The position numbers and the translations under genes were made by a program. The notes below the pieces were generated by a model. That model made no database searches. It saw only the letters and a program-made list of their open reading frames with translations, and had not been told where the DNA came from. This document shows positions 35,627 to 43,417 of a stretch of DNA of 64,000 bases, piece by piece. Location of the stretch: assembly GCA_016650445.1 (NCBI GenBank), contig JAENVS010000005.1, positions 62,001 to 126,000 on the forward strand. Direction: 5' to 3'. Source of the stretch: Frankiaceae bacterium. Its GTDB lineage: Bacteria; Actinomycetota; Actinomycetes; Mycobacteriales; SCTD01. Each line of letters starts with the position of its first letter. The stretch's first letter is position 1.

Positions 35627-36904
35627 TCAGAGGCGAGGCGTGCTCGGCGGCACCAGCGACAGCTCGCCGCCCGCGTCCTCCAGCATGTCGGCAGCGGAGT
35701 CGACCGTGCCGGCCGCGTCCGGCAGCGGGATGTCGTTAACCGCGTCCTGCCAAGCCTGCTTGGTGTCCTCCACCGCGTCGACGGCCTGGTCGATCACCGC
35801 AGCCGGCCCGTTGGCGAGGATGTCCTTCGCCGTCTCGGCCGTCGACTGCGCGGTCGAACCCGCACCGCGAGCCGCCGTCGCTGCAGTCTCGGTGGCGAGC
35901 GACGTGACGCCGTTCAGCGTGGTGACCGCGCTCGCCGCGACGTCCCGGGCCTGCCCCAGCGCGTCGTTGGCGGTGGCCTTCGTCTCGTCGACCTTCTGAC
36001 CGGCCAGCGTTGTCGTCTCGCCGATCGTGCGGTTCGCGTCGTCGATTGTGGCGGCGGCGATTTCCTCCGCAGCGGCCTTCGTCTCGTCGACCGTCGTCGT
36101 AGCCGTCTCGAGTGTGTCTGCGACGGTGTGGTCGGCGAAGTCCTTCGTGTCGTTGGCCAACGTGGTCGCGTCGTTGATGGCCTGGTTGGCCGTCTCTTCG
36201 GCCAGCGCCTTGGTCTTGTCGACCTCGCCCGTCGCCAGGTCGACGGCGTTCTGCACCGCGTTGCTCAGCCAGCCGAAGATGCTCTTGACGGCCTCGGTGG
36301 CCCGGTCGGCGAGGGCGGTCGCGTCGGCGACCGCCTTGTTGGCGATCGCGGTGACGTCGGTGACCGCAGCGTTGGCGATCTCGGTGGCGTCGCTGACGAC
36401 CGCGTTGCTGATCTCGGTCGCCATCGCACCCAGCTCACCGGCGGCACCAAGGGCCTGGGCCTTCAGCGACTCGGAGAGGTCCTCGGCCTGGTTCACGGCG
36501 CCGTCGACGGATGCCGACAGGCTGTTGACCTGGTCGGTTGCCGTCTGCACGGCGGTTCCGGCTGTGTCGGACGCTGTCTGCGTCGTGGAGCTGAGCTGCT
36601 GGTCGACCGTGTTCCCGGTCGCCACCAGCAGCGAAGACGCGGGCTGCACGTCCTTGGCCAGGACGCGACCGGTCTCGGTGTTCGTGCCGCGCAACGTGCT
36701 GTCGACCGCCTGGGTCGCCGTCGCTGCCGTGCCCCCGGCGCTCGGCCCGGAGTTCGCCGCCTCGGACAGCGTCGCCGTGCCACCGAACACGACGGCGGCC
36801 ACGCCGGCGACGATCGCGGCCTCGCGCATGCCGTGCGCTTCTACGTCGTCCAGGCCCGGCTCCTGCACCGGGATCTCAAGAAGGTCGTCGGTCACATCGC
36901 TCAT
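35627..36904 (-). CDS. LEA/apolipoprotein-like amphipathic repeat protein
   Basis: The 425-aa protein (ATG 36904 after a GGGGGA site) has an acidic N-terminus, one hydrophobic segment (about residues 26-50), then about 300 residues of low-complexity Ala/Thr/Asp/Val helix. Imperfect 11-residue periods recur, for example SDATEIANAAV, TDVTAIANKAV, ADATALADRAT and NDATTLANDTK. This is the pattern of group 3 LEA proteins and of apolipoprotein-like helices, which protect or coat membranes and proteins. A Pro-rich stretch ends the protein. It has its own terminator and a structured element upstream. Function not established; desiccation or envelope protection is inference. Confidence 0.7.
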   Translation of the reverse strand: MSDVTDDLLEIPVQEPGLDDVEAHGMREAAIVAGVAAVVFGGTATLSEAANSGPSAGGTAATATQAVDSTLRGTNTETGRVLAKDVQPASSLLVATGNTVDQQLSSTTQTASDTAGTAVQTATDQVNSLSASVDGAVNQAEDLSESLKAQALGAAGELGAMATEISNAVVSDATEIANAAVTDVTAIANKAVADATALADRATEAVKSIFGWLSNAVQNAVDLATGEVDKTKALAEETANQAINDATTLANDTKDFADHTVADTLETATTTVDETKAAAEEIAAATIDDANRTIGETTTLAGQKVDETKATANDALGQARDVAASAVTTLNGVTSLATETAATAARGAGSTAQSTAETAKDILANGPAAVIDQAVDAVEDTKQAWQDAVNDIPLPDAAGTVDSAADMLEDAGGELSLVPPSTPRL

Positions 36905-36969
36905 GATGAATGTCCCCCTGCATCTGCCGGCCGGCCACGGTGGTCGGCTGAAACGCAATCTCCCCCGGT

Positions 36970-37041
36970 CAGATCACCGCGTCCGTCGCCTATGCGACAG
37001 ATGTCCTGTCGCGATGGCGACGCCCCGTTCGCGGTGATCTG
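36970..37041 (-). terminator. Three-tier nested hairpin between RNase H and LEA-like genes
   Basis: Three perfect inverted repeats sit inside each other: CAGATCACCGCG/CGCGGTGATCTG (12 bp), GTCGCC/GGCGAC (6 bp) and GCGACAG/CTGTCGC (7 bp), with a 5-base loop ATGTC. It lies 97 bp after the RNase H/phosphatase stop and 65 bp before the LEA-like start, both on the minus strand. It is probably the terminator of the upstream operon; a structured leader or small RNA is possible. Confidence 0.6.
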
Positions 37042-37138
37042 CCCGTCATGCTGCGTCGGCCGTCAGGGCCCGACAAGGGAGGGTGCACCCCACCAATAGG
37101 GACGAGATCCGGACATCGGGGTCGAAAGTCGGCGGACC

Positions 37139-38257
37139 TTAGGTGGACAGGTGACCGACATCGTTCATCGACCGGACGACGGCTGCGCCGTCGGCGTGCC
37201 ACCGCACGTCGTTCAGGCAGGCCAGGTCGAGGTGCATCCGGTACAGCGATGAGGGCGGTGCGTCCAGCGCCATGCGCAGCAGCGTCTTGATCGGAGTCAC
37301 GTGCGAGACGACGACCACCGTCTTGCCGCCGTACGACGACAGGACGCGGTCCCGCGCGGCGCGGACGCGGGCCGCCGTCGCGTCGAAAGACTCCCCGAAC
37401 GGCGGTGCGACGTCGGTCGAGGCGAACCACTCGTCCATCTCGCGCGGCCACTTCTCGCGGACCTCGCCGAACGTGAAGCCCTCCCAGTCGCCGAAGTCGG
37501 TCTCACGCAAGCCCTCGTCGACCGCCACCTCGATCCCGAGGCCCTCCGCGACGAGCAGCGCGGTCTCACGAGCCCGCCGCAGCGGTGACGAGACGACCGC
37601 CACCGCACCGGACCCGGCGAGCCGCACCGCAGCCGCTGCCGCCTGCGTCCGCCCGACGTCGGTGAGCGGCGGGTCCCCGACCCCGGAGAAGCGCCGCTCG
37701 ATCGACAGCGCCGTCTGCCCGTGCCGCAGCAGCAGCGTCGTCGTCGGCTTCGCCGGCGGGTCCTGCCAGCCCGACAGCCGGTTCGGGGCCGCCGCAGCCT
37801 TCTCGAGAAAGACCGCAGCGGCATCCGGCTTCCAGGCCGCGCCGGTCGCGGCCGCGTCCATCGCCTCGTTGGCGAGCCGGTCGGCGTGCTTGTTCTTCTC
37901 GCGCGGGATCCACGAGAGCCTGACCTGCGGCAGCTGCGACAGCAGCCCGGATGCCTCGCGCGCCAACGGCTTGAGGCCGGGGTGCTTGACCTGCCAGCGG
38001 CCGCTCATCTGCTCGACGACGAGCTTGCTGTCCATCCGCACCTCGACCTCGGCCGGATCGAGCTCCAGCGCTGCGCGCAGGCCGGCGATCAGCCCGCCGT
38101 ACTCCGCGACGTTGTTGGACGCGACGCCGATACCAGCGGCCCGTTCCGCGAGCACCTCACCGGTCAGTGCGTCGCGCACCACGGCGCCGTACCCGGCTGG
38201 ACCGGGGTTGCCGCGGGACCCACCGTCGGCCTCGACGATGAGGCGGCGCCCCGTCAT
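37139..38257 (-). CDS. Bifunctional RNase H / acid phosphatase (Rv2228c-like)
   Basis: The 372-aa protein joins an RNase HI domain (residues 1 to about 140: ADGGSRGNPGPAGYGA, the EYGGLIAGL helix with catalytic Glu, and MDSKLVVEQMSGRWQVKH) to a histidine-phosphatase domain (about 165-372: LLRHGQTALSIERRFSG with the RHG motif, and SHVTPIKTLL with the second His). This is the architecture of mycobacterial Rv2228c, which cleaves RNA-DNA hybrids and dephosphorylates alpha-ribazole-type substrates. ATG 38257 is used; GTG 38266 is three codons upstream. The same gene order as Rv2228c-Rv2230c follows. Confidence 0.93.
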   Translation of the reverse strand: MTGRRLIVEADGGSRGNPGPAGYGAVVRDALTGEVLAERAAGIGVASNNVAEYGGLIAGLRAALELDPAEVEVRMDSKLVVEQMSGRWQVKHPGLKPLAREASGLLSQLPQVRLSWIPREKNKHADRLANEAMDAAATGAAWKPDAAAVFLEKAAAAPNRLSGWQDPPAKPTTTLLLRHGQTALSIERRFSGVGDPPLTDVGRTQAAAAAVRLAGSGAVAVVSSPLRRARETALLVAEGLGIEVAVDEGLRETDFGDWEGFTFGEVREKWPREMDEWFASTDVAPPFGESFDATAARVRAARDRVLSSYGGKTVVVVSHVTPIKTLLRMALDAPPSSLYRMHLDLACLNDVRWHADGAAVVRSMNDVGHLST

Positions 38258-38269
38258 GGCAACCACATG

Positions 38270-39013
38270 TCAGAGACCGGACTCGGCCGTCCGCACCATG
38301 ATCCGGCCGCACTCCTCGTGACGGAGCACGTCGTCGACAGCGGCCGCGCGCGCGTCGGCTTTCTCGTTCTGCATCAGGTCAAGACGGCACCCGCCGCAGC
38401 GACCGCGCTCGATCGCACCCGCACCGACGCCCCCGTGCTCGGTGCGCAGTCGCTCGTAGAGCGCGATCAGATCCGCCGGGAACGTGCCCACGAGCTCTGC
38501 CCGCTCCGCCGTGATGCGGGTGATCTCCTCGTCGATCTCCGAGAACGCCTTGTCCCTCGCGATCCCCGCGTCGTCGCGCCCGGCGAACAACGTGTCTCGC
38601 TCGCCGGTCAGCTGGTCGAGAACCGCCTGCGCCGTCTCTGCGCGCTCCATCACCTCGAGCTCGCCGTCCTCGAGGTCGGACTGGCGCCGGTTGAGGGTGG
38701 CGACCTCGTGCTGCAGCTCCTCGAGCTGCTTGGCGTTGGTGACGGCCCCCGAGTTCAGGTGAGTCTCGTCACGCGTCCGTCGGGCGCGCACCTGCTCGAT
38801 CTCGTCCTCGAACTTCTTCGTCTCCCGGGCGAGATCGGAGACGTCGGTCTCGGCCCGGACGACGTCGTCGCGCAGGGCCTCGACCTTCGCCTCGAGCCGC
38901 TCGATCTCGGCCAGCTCCGGCAGCGTGCGGCGACGGTGAGCGAGCCGGTCGAGCGCGCTGTCGAGGGCCTGCAGCTCGAGCAGGCGCAGCTGGACAAAAG
39001 GATCTGCCTTCAC
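38270..39013 (-). CDS. Coiled-coil zinc-ribbon protein (Rv2229c-like)
   Basis: The 247-aa protein is an almost continuous coiled coil (about residues 20-180) and ends in a zinc ribbon. One knuckle is CGGCRLDL; the other reads RHEECGRIMV, so a histidine occupies the place of the usual third cysteine. Homologues accompany the RNase H/phosphatase and Nif3 genes in many actinobacteria. The molecular role is unknown; nucleic-acid binding is inferred from the ribbon. Confidence 0.88.
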   Translation of the reverse strand: MKADPFVQLRLLELQALDSALDRLAHRRRTLPELAEIERLEAKVEALRDDVVRAETDVSDLARETKKFEDEIEQVRARRTRDETHLNSGAVTNAKQLEELQHEVATLNRRQSDLEDGELEVMERAETAQAVLDQLTGERDTLFAGRDDAGIARDKAFSEIDEEITRITAERAELVGTFPADLIALYERLRTEHGGVGAGAIERGRCGGCRLDLMQNEKADARAAAVDDVLRHEECGRIMVRTAESGL

Positions 39014-39046
39014 GCGGTGGGCGCTCCTCGGGTCGGGGAGCCCACC

Positions 39047-40171
39047 CTATTGCGGAGGTTCCCCCGACGGCTCGTGGAGCGTCCACGGGTCGGTGACGAT
39101 CGTCGACACCGCCGTGTCGACCCCCACGGCCTCCGCAAGCCGTCCCGCGGCGTCGGCGAGCCACGGCCACTCGGTCGCCCAGTGCGCGGCATCGAGCAGC
39201 GCCAACCCCTCCGGCGCCTCCGACGACGGGTGATGCCGCAGGTCCGACGTGAGATAGGCATCCGCCACCGCGGCCGCCACGGATAGCAGGTCGTCGCCCG
39301 AGCCGCCGCACACCGCAAGGGTCTCGACGACGGCGAGGGGGTCCCCGGCAGCGCGAACGCCCCACGCCGTTGCGGGCAGCGCCGCTGCGGCCTGCCTTGT
39401 GAGCTCCCGAAGCGTGACCGGCTCCGGGAGGCGACCGACTCGACCGAGCCCCCGGCTTCCGACGACCGTCGCCAGCTCGAGGACGTCGTACGCCGGCTCT
39501 TCGTACGGATGAGCGGCAAGCAGTGCGCGTAGGACGGCGTCGCGTCGCGCGCGAGGCAGGACGACCTCGAGGCGAGCCTCCTCGACCTCGGCGACCCCCC
39601 CCACGGAACCGATCGTCGGAGCAGCCCCGGGCAACGGACGGAAGGTCCCCTCCCCCGTCGTCCGCCACGCGCATCGCTCGTAGTCCCCGATGGCGCCCGC
39701 CCCTTCTGCGGCGACCGCATCGAGCACCCGGTCGGCGGCGGCGACGGGCACGAAGATGACGAGCTTGTCGAGAGGGTCCGCGGCCAGCGGTGACAGCGGC
39801 CTGGTGTCGACGAGCCCCAGCACGTCGGCCAACGCATCGGAGACGCCGGGCGACGCGACATCGGCGTTCGTGTGCGCCACGAACAACGCGCAGCCGCCCG
39901 ACAGCAAGCGGTGCACGACGCGACCCTTCGGGTTCGTCGCCGCGACGGAGGTCGTCCCGCCGAGGTACAGCGGGTGATGCGTGACGAGCAGGTCGGCTCC
40001 CCGCTCCGCCGCCTCGGCCACGACGGAGGCAACCGGGTCGATCGCGAACAGCACCCGGCGCACGACAGCGTCCGGGTCGCCCACGACCAGGCCCACCGCA
40101 TCCCAGGACTCCGCCCAGGCGGGGGGGTAGAGCGCGTCGAGCGCCGCAACGACGTCGGCCAGGCGGGTCAC
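39047..40171 (-). CDS. Nif3-like dinuclear metal-centre protein
   Basis: The 374-aa protein has the Nif3/YbgI metal motifs: LLVTHHPLYLGG with the HH pair and FVAHTNADVAS with the HTNxD, then a central PII/CutA-like insert (about residues 130-235, with LRALLAAHPYEEPAYDV), then the C-terminal metal half (CGGSGDDLL and the AYLTSDLRHH with a further metal His pair). Such proteins are hexameric; proposed GTP cyclohydrolase I type 2 activity has not been generally confirmed. Confidence 0.92.
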   Translation of the reverse strand: MTRLADVVAALDALYPPAWAESWDAVGLVVGDPDAVVRRVLFAIDPVASVVAEAAERGADLLVTHHPLYLGGTTSVAATNPKGRVVHRLLSGGCALFVAHTNADVASPGVSDALADVLGLVDTRPLSPLAADPLDKLVIFVPVAAADRVLDAVAAEGAGAIGDYERCAWRTTGEGTFRPLPGAAPTIGSVGGVAEVEEARLEVVLPRARRDAVLRALLAAHPYEEPAYDVLELATVVGSRGLGRVGRLPEPVTLRELTRQAAAALPATAWGVRAAGDPLAVVETLAVCGGSGDDLLSVAAAVADAYLTSDLRHHPSSEAPEGLALLDAAHWATEWPWLADAAGRLAEAVGVDTAVSTIVTDPWTLHEPSGEPPQ

Positions 40172-40184
40172 GCCGCCAGGCTAT

Positions 40185-40451
40185 TCAGCGCGCCAGGTCA
40201 TCACTACCGACGATCCCTGCCGAGACCTTCGTCAGCATCTCGTCGGGCGTCAGCGAGAACGCACCGGCCGCCATGTCGAGCAGGACGGCGCCGAGGGCGA
40301 CCAAGCTGGTGGTCGTCCCGATGGGGTCTTGCTCCGCCGCCGCGACCAGATCGGCGTACGCGCCGGGCTCGCGGCGCACGTAGGCCTGCACGTGCGCGAC
40401 GGTTCGGGTGAAGGCCTGCAGGTCCGGTCCGTGCGGAAGGGTCGTGTCCAC
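40185..40451 (-). CDS. Small hypothetical protein
   Basis: An 88-aa helical protein from GTG 40451, 13 bp upstream of the Nif3 gene on the same strand. It contains AFTRTVAHVQAYVRREPGAYADLVAAA and a hydrophobic segment VALGAVLLDMAAGAF. No family recognised. Probably co-transcribed with the Nif3 group. Confidence 0.55.
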   Translation of the reverse strand: MDTTLPHGPDLQAFTRTVAHVQAYVRREPGAYADLVAAAEQDPIGTTTSLVALGAVLLDMAAGAFSLTPDEMLTKVSAGIVGSDDLAR

Positions 40452-40628
40452 GGGCGTGACGCTAGGGCAACAACTCCCTCTCCGTCGGTCACAACGATGG
40501 TGATCCTGCCCGAGTCGTCCCCAGATGCCCGGGTCCGCGAGGGCGCGCTGCGTGACGGGCCTCTCGATTCCGCCTACACGACCGCCGATGTGTTCCTAAC
40601 GTCGACGGCGAGGGGGGCTGCTACCGAG

Positions 40629-41309
40629 ATGTCCGCACGACGTACGACGACGCGGCTGCTGGCCGCGGCCGTCCTGCTGGCGAGTGCGTTCGCCCTTCCC
40701 GCGGCGACGTCGAACGCCAACGCCCCCGCGGACAGCACGGTGCACGCCCTCTTCTTCGGCGACAGCCTCATGTACGGCACCGGCGCCCGACCGACGCGTC
40801 CGGTCATGGCGCGCGTCGTCGCCCGCCTGCTGGGATGGGACATCACGGTGGACGCGGTCGGGGGGACCGGCTACACAACCGGTGGGCAGCGCGGCCGGCC
40901 GTACCTCGAGCGACTCGCCAAGCCGGGCGTGCTGTCCACGCCGTACGACGTCGTCCTGCTCGAGGGCGGCACGAACGACAAGGCCGCCGACCCCGCGACG
41001 ATGCGCGCACGCGCGACCGAGACCGTCGCGTACGTGCGGTCCCGGCTGCCCACCGCGAAGATCGTCCTGATGGGCGCCTACAACCCACCGGGCAAGAGGT
41101 ACGACGCCCGCCGCGTCACGATCGACGCGATCCTCCAGACGGTTGCGATCGAGCAGCAGCTGCCGTACGTCAGCCCGATCTCCGGCCAGTGGACCAAGGG
41201 CCAGGGCGCGCGCTTCCTGTGCCCCGACGGGCTGCATCCCAGTACGTACGGGTATGGGGTCATGGGTGCTCGGCTGACCACTGCGCTGCGGCAGGCCGGC
41301 GTCGCCTGA
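40629..41309 (+). CDS. Secreted SGNH/GDSL-type hydrolase
   Basis: The 226-aa product has a signal peptide (residues 1 to about 30, ATSNANA) and an SGNH fold: block I FFGDSLMYGTGA (Ser in GDS), block II glycine (VGGTGYTT), block III GGTNDKA (Asn), and block V DGLHPSTYG (Asp and His). Predicted extracellular esterase, lipase or carbohydrate de-acetylase. ATG 40629 sits at the start of the signal sequence; earlier in-frame codons have no signal. Confidence 0.88.
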   Translation: MSARRTTTRLLAAAVLLASAFALPAATSNANAPADSTVHALFFGDSLMYGTGARPTRPVMARVVARLLGWDITVDAVGGTGYTTGGQRGRPYLERLAKPGVLSTPYDVVLLEGGTNDKAADPATMRARATETVAYVRSRLPTAKIVLMGAYNPPGKRYDARRVTIDAILQTVAIEQQLPYVSPISGQWTKGQGARFLCPDGLHPSTYGYGVMGARLTTALRQAGVA

Positions 41310-41360
41310 CCGCTCAAGGGCTTTCGGGGACGTGTCGACATCACAGGTGAGCCCTCGACC

Positions 41361-41397
41361 CGCGGCCCCGGCGACTCTGATCAGCGTCGGGGCCGCG
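41361..41397 (+). terminator. Hairpin after the SGNH hydrolase
   Basis: A 13-bp stem CGCGGCCCCGGCG/CGTCGGGGCCGCG (one G-T pair) with an 11-base loop, 52 bp after the SGNH stop. A second, shorter hairpin (GCCGCAAC/GTTGCGGC) occurs at 41466-41484. Confidence 0.7.
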
Positions 41398-41604
41398 TCA
41401 TGTCATGCGGCAATTCGCGCTCCCGGCGGCACAACGCCCGAAACAAGACTAGTGTCGCTGCGCTAGCCGCAACGTTGTTGCGGCACGTGCGTCAGGAAGC
41501 GGCGTGCGCGGCAGGCCCTCCAGGCCCCCCTTAGATCTCCGCACTCGTGGGGGTCTCGGCCGCGTTGCCTGCCTTCACCGGCAGCCGCCGGACAGAAGGC
41601 ACTG

Positions 41605-42312
41605 ATGACGCGCGCAAACGCGATCGACGCCAAGGCGGCGTTCGACGAGCTGGCCCTTCTGGTGCTCAGCGACCAGACCATGGACGGCCTGCTGCATCGG
41701 ATTGCCGAGCTCGCCCAGGGCGTGGTCGAGGGCGCGTCCGAGGTGTCGGTGACCCTGGTGGCGATGGACAAGGCCACCACGGTCGCCTCGACCGGCCCGC
41801 TGGCACTGGCGCTGGACGAGCGGCAGTACGAGTGCGATGCCGGGCCGTGCCTCGACGCCGCCCAGACCGGCGACGTCGCGCACATCCCGGACATGCGGCA
41901 GGAGGCCAGGTGGCCGCCGTTCACGACGGCTGCCGTCGAGCAGGGCGCCCTCAGCTCGCTGTCGACGCCGATCCCGATGCAGCAGTACGCGCGTGCGGCC
42001 CTCAACATGTACGGGAGCACACCAGACGCGTTCGGCCCCGAAGCAGTGGCACTCGCCGGGTCCTTCGCGAGCTACGCCGGCGTCGCGCTTGCCAACATGC
42101 ACCTCTACGAGAGCACCAAGACCCTGGCCGAGCAGCTTCAGTCGGCGATGGAGTCGCGCGCCGTCATCGAGCAGGCGAAGGGCGTGCTGATGGGACAGCG
42201 GCGGTGCACGGCCGACGAGGCGTTCGACATCCTTGTGAAGCTCTCGCAGCAGTCGAACCGCAAGCTGCGCGATGTGGCGCAGGCCCTCGTGGACAGCGCC
42301 AGCCTGGAGTGA
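41605..42312 (+). CDS. GAF-ANTAR domain antitermination-type regulator
   Basis: The 235-aa protein has a GAF sensor domain (residues about 20-165, with CDAGPCLDAAQTGD and the DMRQEARWPPF motif) and a C-terminal ANTAR RNA-binding domain (about 170-230: SRAVIEQAKGVLMGQRRCTADEAFDIL). ANTAR proteins bind paired hairpins in RNA to prevent termination; actinobacterial members usually couple this to redox, stress or small-molecule sensing. It precedes a receiver-like protein by 11 bp, and the pair probably works together. Confidence 0.9.
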   Translation: MTRANAIDAKAAFDELALLVLSDQTMDGLLHRIAELAQGVVEGASEVSVTLVAMDKATTVASTGPLALALDERQYECDAGPCLDAAQTGDVAHIPDMRQEARWPPFTTAAVEQGALSSLSTPIPMQQYARAALNMYGSTPDAFGPEAVALAGSFASYAGVALANMHLYESTKTLAEQLQSAMESRAVIEQAKGVLMGQRRCTADEAFDILVKLSQQSNRKLRDVAQALVDSASLE

Positions 42313-42323
42313 GCCAGAACCCG

Positions 42324-42983
42324 ATGACCCTGCTGATCCCACCGCCCACCGCCTCGTCCGACGCCGACGAGACCGACGCCTGGCGTCCGCGGTCAGACGC
42401 CGATCTGCTCGCGTCCCAGATGCGTGCCCTCGACGAGTGGCACCGCCGGATGGCGGAGCCGGATTCCGACATGCCCGGCCAGAGCCGTGAGGCCAGGCTC
42501 GACCACGCCCGTCGGCGGGACATCGCAGGGCGTGAGCGCGAGGCCCTCCACGCATGGGCGGAGATCGCACTCCGCGACCCGTTCCCCTTCGGCCGGGGCG
42601 CCATCCCGCGTGCGGTGGTGGCACATCGGAGCGATTGGTTGCGCAACAAGGTCTGGGCAGCGTTGCGCGAGCGGGGCGTCGAGGTGGTCGCGTGCACCTT
42701 CGACGGAGCGCAGGCCGCCGCGGCGATCGTCATGGAGCAGCCCGACCTCGTGTTCGTCGAGGACCTGCTGCCGTCGATCAGCGGCGTGGAGCTGATCGAG
42801 CGCACACGCCTTTACGCTCCGGAGGCACTGATCGGCGCGCATGCCCTTGGCGCGCTGAGCATGGCCGCACTGCAGGATGCCGGAGCACGGGCGACGTTCT
42901 CGCGCCGGATCCCGCCTGTCGACATCGCGAACGAGCTCGTCGACTGCCTGCACGGTCGAAAGACCAGCGTCACTGCGGTCTAG
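42324..42983 (+). CDS. Receiver-like protein downstream of the GAF-ANTAR gene
   Basis: The 219-aa protein has an N-terminal Arg/Glu-rich helical region (about residues 25-90) and a C-terminal CheY-like domain (about 100-215). The phosphoacceptor is likely the Asp in LVFVEDLLPSISG; the conserved Lys position near ATFSRRIPP is Arg/Ser instead. No DNA-binding domain follows. ATG 42324 lies 11 bp after the GAF-ANTAR stop. Signal-transfer partner unknown. Confidence 0.7.
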   Translation: MTLLIPPPTASSDADETDAWRPRSDADLLASQMRALDEWHRRMAEPDSDMPGQSREARLDHARRRDIAGREREALHAWAEIALRDPFPFGRGAIPRAVVAHRSDWLRNKVWAALRERGVEVVACTFDGAQAAAAIVMEQPDLVFVEDLLPSISGVELIERTRLYAPEALIGAHALGALSMAALQDAGARATFSRRIPPVDIANELVDCLHGRKTSVTAV

Positions 42984-43010
42984 GACTCCCTCGATCGCGA
43001 GTACGCCGGC

Positions 43011-43057
43011 GTGGTCCCAGCGTGGTCCCAGCAGCGTGGTCCCAGCGTGGTCCCAGC
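43011..43057 (+). repeat. Four tandem copies of an 11-bp tRNA-Val 3'-end unit
   Basis: GTGGTCCCAGC occurs at 43011, 43022, 43036 and 43047: two adjacent copies, a 3-base spacer, two adjacent copies. Read on the minus strand each unit is the acceptor 3' end of the tRNA-Val(UAC) fragment found at 52300-52341. The same unit in the same orientation recurs at 52272-52310. The gap between genes here (42984-43125) holds nothing else that I can see. Confidence 0.85.
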
Positions 43058-43125
43058 GGGCCTACGTACCCACAGACGAACCGACACCGGTCAGCGCTCG
43101 CGTCCGGACCGCGCAGACTGCTGGA

Positions 43126-43404
43126 GTGCGTTTCGTCGTCCGCGTATCTCCCAGCTCCCGCCGACCCGGTGTGGGCGGTCGATATGGCGACGGCGAGCCG
43201 CCGGTGCTCGTCGTCCGCGTCGCCGCGCCAGCGGCTGACGGCAAGGCCAACCAGGCGGTCGTCCGGGCGCTGGCCGAGGCGTTGCGCGTGCCCGTCGCCG
43301 CCGTGCGCATCGTCAGCGGTCAGAGCAGCCGCACGAAGGTCGTGCAGGTGGATGACGGGGACGAGGTGCTGTTGGACGGACTACTGAAGACCCGCGATCC
43401 GTGA
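43126..43404 (+). CDS. DUF167/YggU family protein
   Basis: A 92-aa alpha-beta protein from GTG 43126, which has a GGA-type ribosome site only. It shows the DUF167 pattern VRVAAPAADGKANQAVVRALAEALRVP and VRIVSGQSSRTKVV. The family has no proven function. It converges on the hycE-like gene with 13 bp between the stops and may belong to the chromosome flank or to the repeat-bounded block. Confidence 0.85.
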   Translation: MRFVVRVSPSSRRPGVGGRYGDGEPPVLVVRVAAPAADGKANQAVVRALAEALRVPVAAVRIVSGQSSRTKVVQVDDGDEVLLDGLLKTRDP

Positions 43405-43417
43405 CCGGGCTGTGGCG

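Noticed and set aside
43011-43057. CRISPR-like array
   Set aside because: Units are 11 bp with 0-3 bp spacing; no spacers of proper length and no cas genes.
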